Below the pieces are notes generated by a model, which saw only the letters and a program-made list of their open reading frames with translations, searched no databases and was not told the DNA's origin. Of a stretch of 64,000 nt of DNA, positions 7,940-16,600 are shown piece after piece (positions within the stretch are counted from its first letter, which is position 1; every line of letters begins with the position of its first letter). Source of the stretch: Actinoallomurus iriomotensis. Its GTDB lineage: Bacteria > Actinomycetota > Actinomycetes > Streptosporangiales > Streptosporangiaceae. A program made the translations under genes and the position numbers. The stretch is from contig NZ_BSTJ01000006.1 in assembly GCF_030269445.1 (NCBI RefSeq), positions 501,204 through 565,203 of the forward strand. Direction: 5' to 3'.

Positions 7940-9238
7940 ATGCGACGTCCGCGATGGACCCGCCCGCTGGGCGGCGTACGGCTGCGCGCGACCGCGGCGG
8001 CGGTGCTGACCGTCGCCGTGGCGCTGGGCCTGGCCTCGGCCGTCCTGCTCCTGGCCCTGCGGCACTCCCTGGAGGAGAGCGCCCGCGCCGAGGCGACCGC
8101 GAAGGCCAAGGCCGTGGCCACCGCCGTACGGATCGGGCCCAGCCTGTCCTCACCGCACGCGCTCGATGACAGCAGCGGCGGCACCGGCAGCACCGACGTC
8201 CAGGTGATCAGCAAAACGGAGGCGGGACCGAGCTGGAAGACCGGATCCGCCTACGTCGTCGCGGGGGAGCGGGTGGCCACCAAGGGAGGCACGGTGATGA
8301 TCCAGGGCCGGTCCTCGCTCGCGCCGACCCGGCAGGCGATCACGACGCTGTGGCATCTGCTGCTGCCCGGGGTGCCGGCGCTGCTCCTGCTCGTCGCGCT
8401 GCTGACCTGGCTCGCGGTGAGCCGCGCGCTGCGGCCGGTCTCGGCGATCCGCGCGAAGATGGCCGACATCACCGCCCACGACCTGCACCAGCGGGTCCCC
8501 GAACCCGGCACCCGTGACGAGATCGCGGCGCTGGCCCGTACGGTGAACGCCACGTTGGACCGGCTGCGGACCGCCGTCGAACAGCACAAGCGGTTCGTCG
8601 CGGACGCCGCGCACGAGCTGCGCAGCCCGCTGGCGGTGCTCCGCGCCCGGCTGGAGCTGACCGCCCACCGGGTCGAGGCTCCCACGCTGGCCGCCCAGGC
8701 GCTGACCGACGTCGAACGGATCCAGTCGCTGACCGACGACCTGCTCCTGCTCGCCCGCCTCGACGCGGGCGAACCCCCGCGCGAGCAGGAGGTCGACCTC
8801 GGTCAGGTGGCCGCCGAGGAGGCGGCGCGAACCCGGCCGCGGCCGGACGTCACGGTGACGCTGGACATCGCCCCCGACGTGCTCGTCCGCGGGTCCGGCG
8901 ACCAGCTGAGGCGGCTGGTGGCCAACCTGGTGGACAACGCCGTACGGCACGCGGCGACCGCCGTCACGGTCCGCCTGGCCGAGGACGGCTCCCGTGCGGT
9001 TCTGGAGGTCGTCGACGACGGCCCCGGCATCCCGGCCGAACACCACGAGGTCGTCTTCGACCGCTTCACCCGTCTCGACGAGGCCCGCGACCGCGACCGG
9101 GGCGGTTCCGGCCTCGGGCTGGCGATCGCCCGCGACATCGCCGTGGTCCACCGCGGCTCGCTGTCGGTCGCCGCGAGGCCGGAGAACGAATCCGGCGCGT
9201 GCCTTCGCGCCGTGCTCCCGGTCGGTGTTCCCGGATAG
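7940..9238 (+). CDS. two-component sensor histidine kinase
   Basis: A 432-residue membrane kinase. TM1 is near residues 16-40, an extracytoplasmic sensor follows (~40-130), then TM2 near 132-158 and a HAMP domain (SRALRPVSAIRAKM). The H box reads VADAAHELRSPLAVL (~220), the N box LVANLVDNAVRHA (~325), and G boxes are VVDDGPGIP and GSGLGLAIARDIA. It phosphorylates the upstream OmpR-type regulator. The pair is orphan-like: the flanking genes do not reveal the signal. Confidence 0.95.
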   Translation: MRRPRWTRPLGGVRLRATAAAVLTVAVALGLASAVLLLALRHSLEESARAEATAKAKAVATAVRIGPSLSSPHALDDSSGGTGSTDVQVISKTEAGPSWKTGSAYVVAGERVATKGGTVMIQGRSSLAPTRQAITTLWHLLLPGVPALLLLVALLTWLAVSRALRPVSAIRAKMADITAHDLHQRVPEPGTRDEIAALARTVNATLDRLRTAVEQHKRFVADAAHELRSPLAVLRARLELTAHRVEAPTLAAQALTDVERIQSLTDDLLLLARLDAGEPPREQEVDLGQVAAEEAARTRPRPDVTVTLDIAPDVLVRGSGDQLRRLVANLVDNAVRHAATAVTVRLAEDGSRAVLEVVDDGPGIPAEHHEVVFDRFTRLDEARDRDRGGSGLGLAIARDIAVVHRGSLSVAARPENESGACLRAVLPVGVPG

Positions 9239-9529
9239 AGGCTTCCTGCGGTTGATGGCGGCATCGGGGGCGTGTGACCGCGGAAATTCGATGGCGCGTG
9301 GTCCGACGGCGCCGTTACGCTCCGTGCATTATCGCCGGTCATGAGCGAAGTGGGTCTTTTATGCGTGGTTCTAGGTATATGCCCCTGGATCGGGGGTAAC
9401 GGCGGACGCGGTGCCGCATCTCTCCTCGGTCGGGGCTCGCCGGCACCGCGGCGGGTCCTCGACCGCGCCGGCGTGAGAGCGCCGGTAGTGCCGACCCGCG
9501 GAAGAGCGGAGCGAACGCAGGGGGAAGTG
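9239..9529. other. intergenic region, no gene seen
   Basis: 291 bp between the kinase and the FtsL/DivIC-like gene. Open frames continue through it but lack coding character. It holds the promoter of the downstream gene and a GAGCGGAGCGAACG element (9504-9517) related to the MSERSER-type repeat at 16526 and 24123. Confidence 0.5.
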
Positions 9530-10048
9530 ATGAAGGCCATGACGTCGTCGGCGGCGATCCGTACCCGGGAGGACGAGGCCACCGGCACCGAGCCGCGGAC
9601 CACGCGACGCCGCACGGTCCCGCCGTCCCACCCGGTACGGCTCACCACGACGCCCACCGGCACCGCCCGTAAGCGGGCCGCCGGCACCGGCACGGCGGTC
9701 ACGCGCCGGGCGGCGGCGCGCACGGTCCAGGCGCCCGCGCGACGTCCGGCCCCCACCGCCGGACGTCACGCGCCCACCGCGCCGCGGGCGCCGTTCGCCC
9801 TGCTGGTCGTGGGCCTGCTCGGCGGCGCGCTGGTCAGCCTCCTCCTGCTGAACACCGTGCTCGCCCAGCAGTCGTTCACGCGCAGCGAGTTGCAGCAGGA
9901 GAACCAGCGGCTCGTGGAGCGCAAGCAGGCGTTGCAGGAGGACATCGCCCGCGAGAACAGCCCCGAGGTCCTCCACGCCAAGGCACGCCGCCTGGGCATG
10001 CGCGACTCCGGCGACCGAGTGGTCACCGATCCGCGCACCGGTCGCTGA
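9530..10048 (+). CDS. FtsL/DivIC-like bitopic septum formation protein
   Basis: A 172-residue single-pass protein. The first ~90 residues are a basic, Pro/Ala/Thr-rich cytoplasmic tail; a TM helix is near 93-115 (FALLVVGLLGGALVSLLLLN); then a coiled coil (SELQQENQRLVERKQALQ) and the short ARRLGMRD ending common to septum formation initiators. The ATG at 9530 has a GGGGGAAG ribosome-binding site; the longer ORF start at 9341 lacks one. It is not in the usual dcw cluster, so it is a DivIC/FtsL-type paralogue rather than certainly ftsL. Confidence 0.7.
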   Translation: MKAMTSSAAIRTREDEATGTEPRTTRRRTVPPSHPVRLTTTPTGTARKRAAGTGTAVTRRAAARTVQAPARRPAPTAGRHAPTAPRAPFALLVVGLLGGALVSLLLLNTVLAQQSFTRSELQQENQRLVERKQALQEDIARENSPEVLHAKARRLGMRDSGDRVVTDPRTGR

Positions 10049-10053
10049 CCGGC

Positions 10054-10083
10054 GCGGCGGCGGCTCTAGCGAGCCGCCGCCGC
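10054..10083. terminator. bidirectional terminator hairpin
   Basis: A perfect 13-bp stem (10054-10066 / 10071-10083) with tetraloop TAGC between the convergent FtsL-like and cutC genes. The loop includes the cutC stop codon, so the hairpin serves both directions. Confidence 0.8.
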
Positions 10084-10812
10084 GTCGATGATGGAGCGGA
10101 CGCGGGCCGGGGTGGTCACCGCGCGGGTGGTCTCCGGCGGGTACAGCGCGCCGCCCATGTAGATGCCGGCCGCCTGGAAGCGGCTGCGCGACCGTACCGT
10201 CTCGTTCGCGGTGAAGTGGAGCTCCCGCGCGCCGGTCTGCTCGGCCACGCGGGCGGCCGTGCGCTCGTTGATGCCGCCCGCCGGCATGACGATGATCCGG
10301 TCCGCGGCCTTCTCCACCAGCCGGGCGATCAGGTCGGCGCCCTCCAGGGCGCTCGGTGCCGCGCCGGAGGTCAGCAGCCGGTCGACGCCCAGCGCGACGA
10401 CGTCCTCGAACGCCTTCTCCGGATCACGGGTCACGTCGAACGCCCGGTGGAAGGTCACGCTGAGCGGCCGGGCCGCCGCGACGAGGCGCGCGCACAGCTC
10501 CGTGTCGATCTCGGCGTCCTCGGTCAGTGCGCCGATGACCACGCCGTCGACGCCGGCCGCCTTGGCCGCCGCGATGTCGCGGAGCATCACCTCGACCTCG
10601 GCGGGGCCGTAGATGAAGTCCCCGCCGCGCGGCCGGATGATGACGTGGACGCGGAGCCGGCCCGCGGCGGCGGCCACGGCCTGCTCGATCATGCCCTGGC
10701 TCGGGGTGATCCCGCCCTCGAACAGGGCGGCGCAGAGCTCCACCCGGTCGGCGCCGGCCTCCGCTGCGGCGGCGACGTCGTCGGCGGACTCCAGGCAGAT
10801 CTCGTAGCGCAT
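10066..10812 (-). CDS. cutC: CutC family protein (copper homeostasis)
   Basis: A 248-residue TIM-barrel protein with the CutC hallmarks: YEICLESADDVAAAAEAGADRVELC at the N-terminus, IRPRGGDFIY, VTFHRAFDVT, RLLTSGAAPSA and a C-terminal ELHFTANET. The family was linked to copper tolerance in E. coli, but its biochemical role is unsettled. The ATG at 10812 follows a GAGAGGA ribosome-binding site; the extension to 10839 is rejected. It is the last gene of the ROK - M81 peptidase - cutC operon (23 bp gap), hinting that it is co-used with peptide degradation. Confidence 0.93.
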   Translation of the reverse strand: MRYEICLESADDVAAAAEAGADRVELCAALFEGGITPSQGMIEQAVAAAAGRLRVHVIIRPRGGDFIYGPAEVEVMLRDIAAAKAAGVDGVVIGALTEDAEIDTELCARLVAAARPLSVTFHRAFDVTRDPEKAFEDVVALGVDRLLTSGAAPSALEGADLIARLVEKAADRIIVMPAGGINERTAARVAEQTGARELHFTANETVRSRSRFQAAGIYMGGALYPPETTRAVTTPARVRSIIDAAAAR

Positions 10813-10835
10813 GGGTTCCTCTCGGGTCATGAGTG

Positions 10836-12290
10836 TCACAGAAGTTCGGGCGTCAGGTCCGGGTCGGCCATGTCGGGATCGAACGGGAAGAGCGGCCGCC
10901 GTACGCCGTGGTGCCCGAGCCGCAGCAGGTCCTGGTCGACGCCGCCCGGGGTGAGCGCGAGCAGCCAGTCCGCCGCGAGGTCGTACAGCTCCGGCTCCAG
11001 GTAGCCGATCTTGACGATGACCAGGTCGGTGTCGGCCGGAGACAGGCCGAGGGCGGTGAAGTCGCAGATCTCGTGGTACGGCTTGCGCCGGCTGGTCAGG
11101 ATGACGTGCAGCCCGCCGGTCCTGATCACCGCGATGTCACCGCCGACCGGGTCGCCCGGCAGCAGGGAGTGCACCATGCCCGCGATGGCGACCGGTCCGG
11201 AGGGGCCCGCGTCGATCCGGCCGCCCGCGCGGACCATCACCTCGGCGCCCTCGCCGGCGGCGAACGCCGTCGCGACCGCCTCGGGGTCGACGATGCTCGC
11301 GTAGATCGCGCTGGCCTTGCCCAGGCGCAGTTCCTCCACGACGAGCAGCCGGCTCAGCGTCCAGGACACGTCGCCGGCGCCGCCGGCGGTCGGGTTGTCG
11401 CCGGAGTCGCTGATCAGGAACGGCCGGGCGTCACTGGCGAGCGCGGTCGCCAGGCACTCGTCGAACGTGCCGGTCGGCGCCACGAACGCGAAGTCGTCGC
11501 GGGCGTGCCAGTACGCCTCGGCCAGCTCGCGTGCCTGCGCGGCGATGACCTCCTCGTCGTCGCCGGTCACGACCACGGCGGCGCGGCACCGGGGCTCGTC
11601 GGCCCAGGCGTAGCCGACCCAGATCGCCGCGTCGACCACGCCCGGCAGCGCCTCCACGGCCGGGATCCGGCCGTACAGGCTCTTGGCCGGCTCGACGCGG
11701 GTGCTGGTCTTCTCCCCGGGCAGCAGCACCGGGACCTGCACCCACGCCTTCCGCGGCCGACCGCCGTCGTGGAGCCGCTCGACCAGGTTGTACGCGGCGC
11801 GTTCGCGCGACTCCCAGGCGTCCTCGTGCGGGGCCATGCGGTAGCAGGTGATCAGGTCGACGGCCGACGCGAGCTCGCGCGACACGTTGCCGTGCAGGTC
11901 CATCGAGGCGGAGATCAGCGTGTCCGGGCCGACGGCCTCGCGGATCACGGCGGCCAGCCGGGCCTCGGCGTCGGTACGGCCGACGACGCTCATCGCGCCG
12001 TGGATGTCGAAGAACAGGCCGTCGAGCGGGCCGGCCGCCTTGGCGCGTTCCACGATCTCGGCCTCGAGCGCGTCGTACACCTCGGGTTCGACCGCGCCCC
12101 CGGGCAGCGACACGGCGTGCAGCAGCGGCACCCACTCGACCCCGGTGGTCCACGGCGCGCCCATCCACGAGTAGCGGGCGAGCAGGGCGTCGCCCCGCGT
12201 GACGGTGAAGTCCGCCAGCCGGGTGCGGTGCGGGGAGAAGGTGCTCGACTCGATGGCGATTCCGGCGATGCCGATGCGCAGCGGTGTCAC
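10836..12290 (-). CDS. M81 family metallopeptidase (MlrC / microcystinase C-like)
   Basis: A 484-residue cytoplasmic zinc peptidase-like protein. The N-terminal DUF1485 domain shows IAGIAIESSTFSP, GLFFDIHGAMSVVGRTDAEA and ISASMDLHGNVSRELA, carrying the Asp/His/Glu residues expected to bind zinc; ISDSGDNPTAGGAGD starts the MlrC_C domain, which ends in an HEICDF segment. In MlrC the family cleaves short linearised peptides. The 4-bp overlap with the upstream ROK gene and the divergent peptide ABC transporter support uptake and cleavage of a particular oligopeptide (inference). Confidence 0.92.
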   Translation of the reverse strand: MTPLRIGIAGIAIESSTFSPHRTRLADFTVTRGDALLARYSWMGAPWTTGVEWVPLLHAVSLPGGAVEPEVYDALEAEIVERAKAAGPLDGLFFDIHGAMSVVGRTDAEARLAAVIREAVGPDTLISASMDLHGNVSRELASAVDLITCYRMAPHEDAWESRERAAYNLVERLHDGGRPRKAWVQVPVLLPGEKTSTRVEPAKSLYGRIPAVEALPGVVDAAIWVGYAWADEPRCRAAVVVTGDDEEVIAAQARELAEAYWHARDDFAFVAPTGTFDECLATALASDARPFLISDSGDNPTAGGAGDVSWTLSRLLVVEELRLGKASAIYASIVDPEAVATAFAAGEGAEVMVRAGGRIDAGPSGPVAIAGMVHSLLPGDPVGGDIAVIRTGGLHVILTSRRKPYHEICDFTALGLSPADTDLVIVKIGYLEPELYDLAADWLLALTPGGVDQDLLRLGHHGVRRPLFPFDPDMADPDLTPELL

Positions 12291-13408
12291 GGGAGATTCC
12301 TCACTGGGGCGGCCAGACCCTGGTCGATCAAGAGGCGGCCGATGCCGAGCAGGCCGGCGTCGGGGCCGGCGACGCTCTCTCCGATCTGGAGTTCCTGGGT
12401 GGTGAGCGGCAGGCAGCGTTCGTACAGGGCGCCGCGCGCGGCGGCGACGAACAGGTCGCAGGTGGCCAGCGCGCCGCTGAGGACCACCGCCTGCGGGTTG
12501 AAGAAGTTGACGATGGTGACGAGGACCTCGCCGAGCTGCCGGCCGGCGAAGCGCAGCGTCGTGTTGACGGTCGGGTTGCCGTCGCGCGCCAGCCGTACGA
12601 GGTCGGCGGTGGTCGCGAGGTCGACGCCTTGAGCACGGAGGGCGGCGACGATCGCGGCCCCGCTGGCGATCGTCTCCAGGCAGCCGAAGTTGCCGCAGTT
12701 GCAGGGGCGCTCGCCGCCGGCCGGCACGCGGTTGTGGCTGACGTCGCCGGCGACGCCGCGGGCGCCACGGTGCAGGCGGCCGTCGTTGACGAGCGCGGCG
12801 CCGAGCCCGGTGCCGGCCTTGACGAACACGAAGTCGCGCAGCTCGGGGCCGCGCACGACCGCCTCGCCCATCGCCATGAGGTTCGCGTCGTTGTCCACGA
12901 CGAGCGGCGTCTGGTAGTACTCGGCCAGCCGGCGCCGTACGGAGAAACCGTTCCAGCCGTGCATCCGGGAGGAGCCGACCACCGCGCCCTCGGAGTCGAC
13001 CGGGCCCGGCAGGCCGATGCCCATGCCGAGCACCGTACGTCCGGCCGCGAGCTCGGCGAGCGCGTCGGTGATCCGCGCGAGGACGGGTTCGGGGCCGGCC
13101 GTCACGTCGATCTCCAGGTCCTGGATGGCCTCCGGCCGTCCGGCCCGGTCCATCGCGGCGATCCTCGCGTGGTGACCGCCGAGGTCGGCGGCCAGGATGA
13201 CCCCGTCGCCGGCGCGGACGCTGAGCAGCCGGGGCCGCCGCCCGCCGCGCGAGCGGCCCTCGCCGGACTCCTCCAGCAGGCCCGCGTCGAGCAGTTCCTG
13301 GACGTGTGCGGAGACGGTCGAGGGCGCCAGGCCGAGCAGCCGCGAGAGGTCCGCCCGTGACGTGGCCTGGCCGGACGCCACCAGCCCCATGATCTGCGCG
13401 GCCGACAT
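12287..13408 (-). CDS. ROK family transcriptional regulator
   Basis: A 373-residue regulator. The N-terminal winged HTH (~1-65) reads SRADLSRLLGLAPSTVSAHVQELLDAGLLEE. The ROK/ASKHA domain has VDNDANLMAMGE, TGLGAALV and the zinc-binding signature CNCGNFGCLE. ROK repressors usually respond to sugars, yet here it overlaps a peptidase gene by 4 bp and faces a peptide transporter. A 25-bp perfect palindrome 60 bp upstream of its start is the likely operator. The ligand is unknown. Confidence 0.93.
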   Translation of the reverse strand: MSAAQIMGLVASGQATSRADLSRLLGLAPSTVSAHVQELLDAGLLEESGEGRSRGGRRPRLLSVRAGDGVILAADLGGHHARIAAMDRAGRPEAIQDLEIDVTAGPEPVLARITDALAELAAGRTVLGMGIGLPGPVDSEGAVVGSSRMHGWNGFSVRRRLAEYYQTPLVVDNDANLMAMGEAVVRGPELRDFVFVKAGTGLGAALVNDGRLHRGARGVAGDVSHNRVPAGGERPCNCGNFGCLETIASGAAIVAALRAQGVDLATTADLVRLARDGNPTVNTTLRFAGRQLGEVLVTIVNFFNPQAVVLSGALATCDLFVAAARGALYERCLPLTTQELQIGESVAGPDAGLLGIGRLLIDQGLAAPVRNLP

Positions 13409-13467
13409 GGTGGCTCCTTCACTGCAGTGATCACGGTTGCGGCGGCAACCCTAGCGACCGGGCCCGA

Positions 13468-13492
13468 GCGAACTAAGTCCAGAGCTTAGTTC
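13468..13492. promoter_or_regulatory. ROK operator palindrome
   Basis: CGAACTAAG (13468-13476) and CTTAGTTCG (13484-13492) form a perfect 9-bp inverted repeat with a 7-bp spacer in the ROK/ABC-transporter intergenic region. A related half-site CTTAATTCG lies at 13613-13621, nearer the transporter start, so one regulator could control both divergent promoters. Confidence 0.65.
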
Positions 13493-13708
13493 GAAGATGG
13501 AGATTGAAGCGGAAACTTGGCTGGACGATAGCAAGCAGTCGGGAGGGAGTCCACCGCCCGTACGCCGTAACACGGCTGTAATCAGCGCTTTCTCCCGGAT
13601 CCTGGCTCGCTACTTAATTCGTTCGAGGCTTGTCTTCGTTCGATACGGGCATGTATCGTCGCCGCCAACATCCCGCCGAAAACGGTGGAAGTCCCCCATG
13701 GAGCACCG

Positions 13709-15511
13709 ATGAAGAGACCCCTGACGCTGGCGGTGTTCGGCGCAGCCGCGGCCCTGCTGGCCGCCGGCTGTTCCTCCGGTGGTGGAGGATCGTCCGCGAG
13801 CGGTGGCACCCCCCAGCAGGGCGGGTCGGTCACCTTCGCGATGCCTCCGAACGCCACGCCGAACTGGATCTTCCCGATCGGCACGCCCGGCCACCTGGCC
13901 TCGTTCAACGGCGCCATCCGGCAGGAGGTCTTCCTGCCGCTGTACGCCTACGACGGCTACAGCGGCACCGTGGCGATGGACGAGAAGGCGAGCGCCGCCA
14001 AGGCGCCGGTCTACTCGAACGGCGGCAAGACGGTCGACATCAAGTTGAACACGCTGACGTGGGCGAACGGCCAGAAGGTCACCAGCCGCGACGTGGAGTT
14101 CTGGTTCAACCTGGTCAAGGCCAACAAGTCGCAGTGGGGCAACTACAGCGCCGGCGACATCCCCGACAACGTCGCCAAGTTCGAGACGGTCAGCGACACG
14201 GAGTTCAAGCTCCACCTCACCAAGGCCTACAACCCGGACTGGTTCACCGCGAACCAGCTGACCTACGTCACGCCGATCCCGCAGTCGGCCTGGGACGTGG
14301 AGAGTTCGGGCGGCAAGGTCGGCGACTACGACCGCACCACCGACGGCGCCAAGAAGGTCTTCAAGTACCTGACCGGCGAGGCGGGCAAGCTGTCGGAGTA
14401 CGCGAGCAACCCGCTGTGGAAGGTGGCGAACGGCCCGTTCACGGTGAAGGAGTTCACCACCACCGGCCAGGTCACGCTCGCCAAGAACCCCAAGTACACC
14501 GGACCGGACACGGCTCACCTGGACACCGTGACGTTCAAGCCGTTCACCTCCGCGGACGCGGAGCTGAACGTCCTGCGGTCGGGTGGCGTCGACTACGGCT
14601 ACATGCCGGCGCTGGCGACCAGCCAGCAGAAGTCGATCGAGAACCTCGGTTACCAGGTGAAGCCCTGGAACGGCTGGGCCGTCACCTACATCCCGTACAA
14701 CTTCAACAACCCGGCCATGAGCGCGGTGTTCAAGCAGCTGTACATCCGCCAGGCCGTGCAGATGTCGATCGACCAGACGACGATCTCGCGGGTCATCTGG
14801 CACAACCAGGCCGCGCCCGGTTACGGCCCGGTGCCGCAGACGCCGGTGTCGAAGTATCTGGCGCCGGAGCAGCGGACCAACCCGTACCCGTTCGACCTGA
14901 ACAAGGCCAAGGCGCTACTGACCTCGCACGGCTGGACGATCCAGAACGGCGTGGCCGCCTGCACCCAGGCGGGCTCCGGCGCGAACCAGTGCGGCGACGG
15001 CGTCAAGGCGGGCACGCAGCTGAAGCTCACCATCGACAGCCAGAGCGGCAGCACCGAGACCGACAACATGATGCAGGAGGTCCAGTCCTCCCTGTCGAAG
15101 ATCGGCATCAAGCTGTCAATCAAGTCGGAGCCGCTGAACTCGGTGCTCGACCACACCGCGCAGTGCAAGCCGAGCCAGCCGTCCTGCTCCTGGCAGCTCT
15201 CCTTCTTCGGCACGGCGGGCAGCTGGTACTTCCCGGCGTACCCGAGCGGTGAGCAGATCTTCAGCAGCACCGGCAGCTCGAACCTCGGCAGCTACGTGGA
15301 CCCGACGGCCGACGACCTGATCAAGAAGTCGACCAGCTCGTCGGACCCGGCCGCGATGCAGAAATACGACGCGTACGTGACCAAGAACCTGCCGGTCATC
15401 TGGATGCCGAACCCGGCCTACCAGGTGTCCGCGATCAAGAACAACCTGCGCGGCGTGGTACAGGACCCGCTCGTCTTCATGCAGCCGCAGCGCTGGTACC
15501 TGGCCAAATGA
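13709..15511 (+). CDS. ABC transporter solute-binding lipoprotein, family 5 (oligopeptide type)
   Basis: A 600-residue extracytoplasmic binding protein. It starts with a lipoprotein signal (MKRPLTLAVFGAAAALLAAGC; lipobox LAAGC) and a Gly/Ser linker. The SBP_bac_5 domain includes LNTLTWANGQKVTSRDVEFW, YIPYNFNNPAM, RQAVQMSIDQ and a late WQLSFFGTAGSWYF. The ATG at 13709 has GGAG 5 nt upstream. It captures a peptide or peptide-like ligand for the two permeases and the fused ATPase that follow, and faces the ROK/M81 peptidase operon. Confidence 0.93.
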   Translation: MKRPLTLAVFGAAAALLAAGCSSGGGGSSASGGTPQQGGSVTFAMPPNATPNWIFPIGTPGHLASFNGAIRQEVFLPLYAYDGYSGTVAMDEKASAAKAPVYSNGGKTVDIKLNTLTWANGQKVTSRDVEFWFNLVKANKSQWGNYSAGDIPDNVAKFETVSDTEFKLHLTKAYNPDWFTANQLTYVTPIPQSAWDVESSGGKVGDYDRTTDGAKKVFKYLTGEAGKLSEYASNPLWKVANGPFTVKEFTTTGQVTLAKNPKYTGPDTAHLDTVTFKPFTSADAELNVLRSGGVDYGYMPALATSQQKSIENLGYQVKPWNGWAVTYIPYNFNNPAMSAVFKQLYIRQAVQMSIDQTTISRVIWHNQAAPGYGPVPQTPVSKYLAPEQRTNPYPFDLNKAKALLTSHGWTIQNGVAACTQAGSGANQCGDGVKAGTQLKLTIDSQSGSTETDNMMQEVQSSLSKIGIKLSIKSEPLNSVLDHTAQCKPSQPSCSWQLSFFGTAGSWYFPAYPSGEQIFSSTGSSNLGSYVDPTADDLIKKSTSSSDPAAMQKYDAYVTKNLPVIWMPNPAYQVSAIKNNLRGVVQDPLVFMQPQRWYLAK

Positions 15512-15515
15512 GACC

Positions 15516-15549
15516 GGTCCGGGGCGGTGGCGGACCGCCGTCCCGGACC
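15516..15549 (+). promoter_or_regulatory. intercistronic stem-loop after binding-protein gene
   Basis: GGTCCGGG (15516-15523) pairs with CCCGGACC (15542-15549), and inner GCGGT (15524-15528) with ACCGC (15534-15538). It sits between the binding-protein stop and the first permease, where such hairpins often leave excess binding-protein mRNA by protecting a 3' end or causing partial termination. Confidence 0.6.
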
Positions 15550-15575
15550 TTCCACCCCCTGGCGGAGGCATCCCG

Positions 15576-16529
15576 TTGACGCGCTTCCTGCTCAAGCGGA
15601 TCGGGCAGGCGGTCGTGGTCATCTTCTTCGTGACCGTGATCGTCTTCCTGTTGCTGCACTCGGTGCCGGGCGGCCCGGCCCACGGCATTCTCGGCCCGAA
15701 GGCCAGCCCCCAGGCGATCGCGGAGTTCAACCGCGAGCACGGCTTCGACAAGTCGCTGGTCCAGCAGTACTGGGCCTACCTCAATGAGCTGTTCCACGGC
15801 GACCTGGGCGAGTCGTACACGCTCAACCAGTCCGTCGCCTCGCTGATCGGCCAGCGGATCCCCAAGACGCTCGTGCTCACCGGCCTGTCCACGCTGGTCG
15901 CACTCGCGGTGGCGATCCCGCTGGGCGTGTGGCAGGCGCGGCGCCGCAAGGGCCTGGCCGACTACGCCGTCACCACCGTGGTGTTCGTCGGCTACGCCAC
16001 CCCGGTGTTCTTCCTCGCGCTGGTCCTGGTCATCGTCTTCACCCAGAAGACGCAACTGCTGCCGCCGCAGGCGCCGCAGACACAGTCGATCGCCGGCCTG
16101 TTCGCCGACTCGCGGGCGCTGATCCTGCCCGTGCTCGCCGGGGCGATCGCCACGATCGCGGCGTTCAGCCGGTACATGCGCTCGGCCGTGCTGGACAACC
16201 TCGCCGAGGACTACGTACGGACCGCGCGCGCCAAGGGCGCCTCGGAGCGGCGCGTCGTGTGGCTGCACATCATGCGCAACTCCCTGACGCCGATCGTCGC
16301 GATGCTCGGCTACTACCTGCCGGTGCTGTTCTCCGGGGCGCTGGTGATCGAGTCGGTGTTCAACTACCCCGGCATGGGGCTGCTGTTCTGGAACGCCGCG
16401 CAGACCTCCGACTATCCGATCCTGCTCGGCGCGGTGCTCGTCATCGCGCTGGCCACCGTCATCGGGTCGCTGCTCGCCGACATCGTCCAGGCGCTCATCG
16501 ACCCGCGGGTGAGAGGAACGATCAAATGA
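15576..16529 (+). CDS. ABC transporter permease, DppB/OppB type
   Basis: A 317-residue inner-membrane subunit. It opens with MTRFLLKRIGQAVVVIFFVTV and the GGPA motif typical of DppB, has six predicted TM helices, and the EAA loop YVRTARAKGASERRVVWLH that docks on the ATPase. A TTG start (15576) is inferred: GGCGGAGG lies 8-9 nt upstream and TTG encodes the family's first residue. Downstream a short segment (16526-16596) separates it from the DppC-type gene. Confidence 0.93.
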   Translation: MTRFLLKRIGQAVVVIFFVTVIVFLLLHSVPGGPAHGILGPKASPQAIAEFNREHGFDKSLVQQYWAYLNELFHGDLGESYTLNQSVASLIGQRIPKTLVLTGLSTLVALAVAIPLGVWQARRRKGLADYAVTTVVFVGYATPVFFLALVLVIVFTQKTQLLPPQAPQTQSIAGLFADSRALILPVLAGAIATIAAFSRYMRSAVLDNLAEDYVRTARAKGASERRVVWLHIMRNSLTPIVAMLGYYLPVLFSGALVIESVFNYPGMGLLFWNAAQTSDYPILLGAVLVIALATVIGSLLADIVQALIDPRVRGTIK

Positions 16530-16600
16530 GCGAGCGGAGCGAGCGAATCGACCAACACAGCGTCCTGGTGATCACTCCTCCGACGAAGGAGGACTCATGA
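16526..16600 (+). repeat. MSERSER-type repeated element (possible 24-aa ORF)
   Basis: The segment starts with ATG overlapping the permease stop and contains GAGCGAGCGGAGCGAGCGAA. It could encode 24 residues beginning MSERSERI and ending on the start of the next permease. Near copies of the same core are at 24123-24143 and, shortened, at 9504-9517. More likely an intergenic repeated element that happens to be translatable than a real peptide gene. Confidence 0.45.

Noticed and set aside
10834-10854. TGTCACA followed by CGTC near the M81 peptidase stop, resembling an ECF41 promoter
   Set aside because: The spacer is 10 nt, not 16, and the site lies at the end of a gene on the opposite strand.
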